64,000 bases of DNA, taken from positions 7,877-71,876 of the forward strand of contig JAJDEH010000023.1 in NCBI GenBank assembly GCA_029259935.1. The letters run 5' to 3'. Source of the DNA: Planctomycetota bacterium (lineage in GTDB: Bacteria; Planctomycetota; Planctomycetia; Pirellulales; Pirellulaceae). Made by a program: the position numbers and the translations under genes. The notes under the pieces are model-generated. The model searched no databases and was not told where the DNA came from. It saw nothing but the letters and a program-made list of their open reading frames with translations. Of this stretch, positions 60,276-64,000 are shown piece after piece. How positions within the stretch are numbered: position 1 is the first letter of the stretch; each line of letters opens with the position of its first letter.

Positions 60276-61349
60276 CTATTTCCCTTTGACCCTTTGACGA
60301 GCTGCCCGGCTCATTTTTTCGCCGATCAGGGCGATCTTGTGATCTTGTAGTCGCTTTTCATTCAGCCAGTAGGGGCTAGTGATTTCCTTGAAGGCGTAAA
60401 TCGCCGCCTGAATGCCTTCCGCCCAAGCCACCGCGATCAGCTTGATGTCGCCATGGACGTCACCGACGGCAAAAACACCGCGCCGGCTGGTCTCGAAATA
60501 CGGATCGATTGCAATGCTGCCATCGTCATTTAGCCGCAAGTCGAGCCGCTCAAAGGTCTCCTTCGCCGACAGGAATCCGATTTGCACGATCGCCAAGTCG
60601 CAAACCAGGGTTTGATCCCCACTCAACGACGCGGATATCTGTTCGCCCACGAACTCGGTCTTCAAGACCTCCGTCTTTGTATGCAACCGTCCTCCCAGTT
60701 CGGCCACTCGCGCCAGCGTATCCGCTTTGCCAATCGGAGCTTCTTCACGGACGATTAGGTCCACTTCGCCGCCACGCTGCAACACCATGACGGCGGCATC
60801 CAGCGCCGAATCACCCCCTCCCACGACCATCGCCACGCTGCCTTCGTAGTCACCGATTTTGGGCGTCTTGTAGTACACCTTTTTGGAGTTCAGTGAGTCA
60901 ATCGCGGCCAACCTTCGTGGGTAATGAAGCAGCCCGCAAGCAATAATCACTTTGCGACACAAATAGCTGCCATGGCTGGTGACCACTTCCTTCAAGGTCT
61001 CTTCCTTCTCTACCTGGTCGGTTTCCTCGATTGTCACCAGTTCTTCGTTAAAGCGAAATTGAACCAGGGCGTCGAGCGCTTGCCGAAACGTGCGTTCTGA
61101 CAAATCTTGGCCAGTAATGCCGTCGGGAAAGCCTGGGATGTCAACAATTTTCTTTTCGGCGTACAAGAATTGCGGCTGCCCCCCCGGGCTATCCTTGGCT
61201 TCTATGACCAACGTCGTCAGTCCCCGATGCGCCGTGGTCAAGCTGGCCGCCAAACCGGAAGGACCGGCCCCAATAATCACCACGTCCCAATAAGGCAAAC
61301 TGTCGAAGTCGAACTCGGGATCGAGATGGGTCACCTTGAAGTCGGCCAT
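60276..61349 (-). CDS. Thioredoxin reductase-like NAD(P)/FAD oxidoreductase
   Basis: 357 aa from the ATG at 61349. FAD motif DVVIIGAGPSGLAASLTTAH, second Rossmann motif VAMVVGGGDSALDAAVMVLQ, and the closing FAD motif GVFAVGDVHGDIKLIAVAWA give the two-dinucleotide fold. The redox CxxC of true thioredoxin reductases is missing; the corresponding stretch reads ACGLLHYPRRLAAID. This fits ferredoxin/flavodoxin NADP reductases of the thioredoxin reductase type or YpdA-like enzymes. The extra C-terminal tail (KIALIGEKMSRAARQRV) is basic. No electron partner gene is next to it. Confidence 0.78.
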   Translation of the reverse strand: MADFKVTHLDPEFDFDSLPYWDVVIIGAGPSGLAASLTTAHRGLTTLVIEAKDSPGGQPQFLYAEKKIVDIPGFPDGITGQDLSERTFRQALDALVQFRFNEELVTIEETDQVEKEETLKEVVTSHGSYLCRKVIIACGLLHYPRRLAAIDSLNSKKVYYKTPKIGDYEGSVAMVVGGGDSALDAAVMVLQRGGEVDLIVREEAPIGKADTLARVAELGGRLHTKTEVLKTEFVGEQISASLSGDQTLVCDLAIVQIGFLSAKETFERLDLRLNDDGSIAIDPYFETSRRGVFAVGDVHGDIKLIAVAWAEGIQAAIYAFKEITSPYWLNEKRLQDHKIALIGEKMSRAARQRVKGK

Positions 61350-61699
61350 GTCCGAAACTCTCAGCAAAGACGAAGAAACCGCGTGAACTGCTGGCACGCC
61401 GTCAATCTATCTTTGCCGACGGCAAATGGAAAGGGCTGCACCGGACCTGACGGATTACGGCCTTTGAGTACGCGGCACTTCCCACTTAACCGACAAACTT
61501 TACCTAGTTCTCGACTCGCGCTTCCCGGGATCGGGGTTTTCCGCAGCCCTAGCATTCACGGCGAATTACAGAATCTCCGATATCATTCATATCATCGCAC
61601 CTCTCGCGTCAGTAACCGATTCCGGTAATTTGAACTACTCCTTGATTGTCCGCATTGATCATTTCCACAGTCTAGCCATTTCAGGTGAGAAATAGACGC
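61350..61699. other. Intergenic region between divergent genes
   Basis: About 350 bp between the reductase and the next plus-strand gene. I see no coding frame, repeat or clear promoter; an A/T-rich area around 61580-61660 is the likely promoter location. Confidence 0.4.
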
Positions 61700-63142
61700 A
61701 TGCACCGCACGAATATCACCCTTTGCGCGCTGGTCCCGACTCTGCTGTTGCTGGCGTGGGTTGCACCGATTCGCGGAGAGGACGCCAAGCTCAACGCCTT
61801 TGTTCAATTCCTGGAAGGCTCGAGCAAGTCGGAACAAGACGGAGATGGCGCCAAGAAGGTGGAGGCTGAAAAAGAGGAGTTGGTGCCGGGATTTCTTGAG
61901 ATTGGATTGAAACGAATGGCGACTCCGATCTCCAAAGGGACGACCGTCCGCCTTGAGGACGGGGCCAGCCGGAAAAGGAATCCTGCTCCCGACGACGAGG
62001 TTGCGAAAAGCAGGCAACCGGACGCCGAAGCGGAGACAGAAGATGCTCCCCCAGCAGAGCCCCAAGCCCAGCCGCGCGGAAGGACCAACGAGGAAACTGA
62101 AACCGAGTCGCCCACGGAAATAGATCCGCAACTGGCGAGACGCTTGATGACGCTGGACCGGAAAGTCGACAAATGCCTTTCTTATTATTCTCGCCAACTT
62201 GAAGACGCGGCCAAGCGAAGTCCGTGGGGCATCATGCACGCCATGATCGCTTTTGAGTCAGATACTTTGATTCTGGCCGATGGACGAAAAGTCAACGCCT
62301 TGGCTTGGCTTTGCAAAAATAGTCCCTGTCGAGGGATGCGGCTGCTACGGTTGAAAAACGGCCGCATTTATGGCGAGCAAGGTCCTGGATACCAAGGGCA
62401 CGCCGGGCAGTTTCTGGCCATGTTGGCCCAATGCAACGTCCGCAGCACCTCTCCCATTCGCGTCGGCGGACGCGATTTGACGGTGGCGGATTTAATTCGC
62501 GAAGAGATGTACTCTTGCGAATCGGAAACGGAGCTGACCTTCAAGTTGATCGGACTGTCTCATTATCTGAAATCCGATGCCGAGTGGTATGTGCCGGCGG
62601 ATCGGCGCGAGCCGCGCAATCGCTGGGACATTCCGCGTCTGATTCGAGAAGAACTCGCTCAAACGATTCAAGGCGCTGCCTGCGGAGGGACGCATCGGTT
62701 GATGAGTTTCAGCTATGCGGTCAACACCCGTGAGCGACGGGGTGAGCCTTGCGATGGCGAGTGGCAGCGGGCAAAGATCTATATTGACGACTACCACAAG
62801 TACACGTTTCGGCTGCAGAATCCGGATGGCAGTTTCAGCACGAATTTTTTCGACGGCCGCGCCAGCGAACCGGACATCGACCAGCGGCTGAAGACCACGG
62901 GCCACATTCTGGAGTGGCTAGTCTTCTCTTTACCCGAAGAGGAGTTGATCAGTCCGCGCGTATTGGCCGCCACGAATTACTTGGTCGATCTGATGCTCAG
63001 CAACCACCGTCAAGAGTGGGAAGTGGGGCCGCGTGGCCATGCGTTACGCGCCTTGTTGCTGTACCAGGAACGCGTGTTCAAGAGAGCATCCGCACGTGCT
63101 GAATTGCGTGCCGAGCTGTCAACGCAGCAGTTCCTCCGTTAG
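61700..63142 (+). CDS. Exported prenyltransferase-repeat-like protein
   Basis: 480 aa from the ATG at 61700, with AGGTGAG about 10 nt upstream; a GTG at 61685 is open too. The signal peptide is NITLCALVPTLLLLAWVAPI. The first 150 mature residues are Glu/Ala/Pro-rich and probably disordered. The C-terminal 330 residues are alpha-helical, with GQFLAMLAQCNVRSTSPIRV, YSCESETELTFKLIGLSHYL and HRLMSFSYAVNTRERRGEPC, then RLQNPDGSFSTNFFDG and TGHILEWLVFSLPEEEL, which resembles the QW-like repeats of terpene-cyclase-fold proteins. It may be distantly related to the Tat protein at 35.6 kb. No catalytic motif is seen. Confidence 0.65.
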   Translation: MHRTNITLCALVPTLLLLAWVAPIRGEDAKLNAFVQFLEGSSKSEQDGDGAKKVEAEKEELVPGFLEIGLKRMATPISKGTTVRLEDGASRKRNPAPDDEVAKSRQPDAEAETEDAPPAEPQAQPRGRTNEETETESPTEIDPQLARRLMTLDRKVDKCLSYYSRQLEDAAKRSPWGIMHAMIAFESDTLILADGRKVNALAWLCKNSPCRGMRLLRLKNGRIYGEQGPGYQGHAGQFLAMLAQCNVRSTSPIRVGGRDLTVADLIREEMYSCESETELTFKLIGLSHYLKSDAEWYVPADRREPRNRWDIPRLIREELAQTIQGAACGGTHRLMSFSYAVNTRERRGEPCDGEWQRAKIYIDDYHKYTFRLQNPDGSFSTNFFDGRASEPDIDQRLKTTGHILEWLVFSLPEEELISPRVLAATNYLVDLMLSNHRQEWEVGPRGHALRALLLYQERVFKRASARAELRAELSTQQFLR

Positions 63143-63312
63143 GACGAAGCGACGTCGTCTCCGACGATATCTGAAACGGGAGAGTTCTTCTTCGTAAGGT
63201 CCACGAACGCCCGACTGCTTCCGATGTGTCGCACTCGTTGATCCTTAAACAGGTTGTGCGACGGAGGTTCTTGCCGCCCTCCCCTCCCCTGCCCTTCCCT
63301 CGCCGATCAAAT

Positions 63313-63348
63313 AAAAAACCGGGCTCTTCGGATGGAGAGCCCGGCTTT
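63313..63348 (-). terminator. Rho-independent terminator downstream of the RTX gene
   Basis: A 9-bp stem, ccgggctct (63319-63327) with agagcccgg (63336-63344), has an 8-nt loop. On the minus strand it is followed by TTTTTTAT, giving a good terminator about 40 nt after the RTX stop. On the plus strand the tail is only CTTTATC, so it is weaker for the gene ending at 63142. Confidence 0.8.
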
Positions 63349-63388
63349 ATCGTGAACCTGCTTCAGCGGTGTTGACGTGCAACTTCGT

Positions 63389-64000
63389 TTAGAAGTTGAA
63401 GAAGAGATGCCAATGCACCCGGGGTTGAATCCGGTCGCGTTGAGCCGAATTGAAGTCCTGGATACTGTCAAAACTCACAAAATTATCCTGTCGGAAATGG
63501 TGGGTGACGAACGTGTCGAGGCCGCTTCCACCCCTCATGATGTCGATATCGCGATCATATCCGGCATCGAGGTAATCGTAGCCGTGGCCGCCATGCATGA
63601 TGTCGGCACCGCTTCCGCCAAGCAGCGTGTCGTCATCTCTACCGCCAGACATAATGTCATCGCCACTTCCACCGCTCAAGTAATCCCTTCCTAAGCTTCC
63701 GATTAGATTATCATCGCCACTTCCGCCGTAGAGGGTATCGTGAGAATACCTGCCTTCCAGACGGTCGTCACCGCCATTGCCGAACATAGTATCCCGGCCT
63801 GTTCCACCGACCAGGATGTCATTCCCGCCACCGCCGTAGAACGAATTGCGTCCGCCGTCACTCTCCAATCGGTCGTTGCCATCAAAGATGGAATCTCGAC
63901 CCCAGGACCAATCCTCATCACCCCACATATTGTCGTTGCCACGACCGCCGTCGAGGTCGTCGTTTCCGAAACCGCCAACCAAGCGGTCGTTGCCCAGGCC
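63389..64000 (-). CDS. RTX-type calcium-binding protein, C-terminal part
   Basis: 204 codons, open to the right edge, so the N-terminus is missing. The frame is filled with GGxGxDxLx nonapeptide repeats: GGGGNDILVGGTGRDTMFGN, GGSGDDNLIGSLGRDYLSGG and GGSGADIMHGGHGYDYLDAG, which form calcium-binding beta rolls. The end is a short non-repeat tail, DTFVTHHFRQDNFVSF with QDFNSAQRDRI. Such proteins are exported, often by type I secretion; no transporter genes are in the window. Many repeat positions are imperfect, with a diverged stretch around 63870-63930. Confidence 0.85.
   Translation of the reverse strand, partial: GLGNDRLVGGFGNDDLDGGRGNDNMWGDEDWSWGRDSIFDGNDRLESDGGRNSFYGGGGNDILVGGTGRDTMFGNGGDDRLEGRYSHDTLYGGSGDDNLIGSLGRDYLSGGSGDDIMSGGRDDDTLLGGSGADIMHGGHGYDYLDAGYDRDIDIMRGGSGLDTFVTHHFRQDNFVSFDSIQDFNSAQRDRIQPRVHWHLFFNF

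Noticed and set aside
63143..63312. Small gene between the secreted protein and the RTX terminator
   Set aside because: No open frame of useful length and no ribosome site; C/T-rich low-complexity sequence only.

Overview
The window looks like chromosome from a planctomycete, probably a Pirellulales-type bacterium. The evidence is an ECF sigma factor directly followed by a membrane Ser/Thr kinase with TPRs, an exported protein opening with an LEMLEGRTMLAA-type leader, two membrane proteins that begin with NPYQSP or NPYASP, von Willebrand A and prenyltransferase-repeat proteins, McsA/McsB, fused CobA-HemD and AroDE enzymes, and many palindromic interspersed repeats. The assignment is inferred from gene content; there is no rRNA in the window. 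I saw no tRNA, rRNA or CRISPR array.

Layout. 0-3.4 kb: a cut-off four-helix-bundle protein, XdhC with a small monooxygenase (minus), and an ArsM-type arsenite methyltransferase (plus). 3.8-8.2 kb: sigma factor and kinase pair, convergent with an exported cadherin/Ig-like protein. 8.7-13.7 kb: mcsA-mcsB with a good sigma-70 promoter, a small membrane protein, a palindromic element and a fused MFS/spermidine-synthase-like protein. 13.8-20.3 kb: a possible secondary-metabolism locus made of a P450 (plus) tail-to-tail with a tight minus-strand operon of an unrecognised membrane protein, a KAS III-like ketosynthase and an FMO-like flavoenzyme, then a GT-C type membrane protein. 20.3-25.0 kb: a repeat-rich stretch with two decayed HUH/Y1 transposase fragments, four copies of one dispersed repeat, two of another and several palindromes, interrupted by a small secreted protein and a zinc-ribbon membrane protein.

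25.0-38.2 kb: a short secretin-domain protein, a two-domain cyanophycinase-like peptidase, a minus-strand group (class V aminotransferase, NPYASP membrane protein, coaD, anchored hypothetical), a degenerate polysaccharide-deacetylase-like protein, a VWA protein, a Tat-exported prenyltransferase-repeat protein and cobA-hemD. 38.4-50.9 kb: a TPR protein and rpsT; then on the minus strand a pseudouridine synthase with pyrK, a lipoprotein, aroDE-aroK-prepilin peptidase, and a histidine kinase, sigma-54 regulator and mutL. 51.0-64.0 kb: rpsO-pnp, a 1035-aa zinc-ribbon/TPR/GYF-like protein overlapping a DUF4129-type membrane protein, csrA, a thioredoxin-reductase-like flavoprotein, a secreted prenyltransferase-repeat-like protein, and the C-terminal end of an RTX calcium-binding protein cut by the right edge.

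Much of the window is housekeeping: rpsT, rpsO, pnp, mutL, the shikimate steps, coaD and tetrapyrrole synthesis. The parts least explained by known systems are the ketosynthase/FMO/P450 locus at 13.8-18.9 kb with its nested inverted repeats, the 110-aa secreted protein at 20.9 kb, the repeat families at 20.4-25.0 kb, and the TPR/DUF4129 pair at 54.2-59.5 kb.
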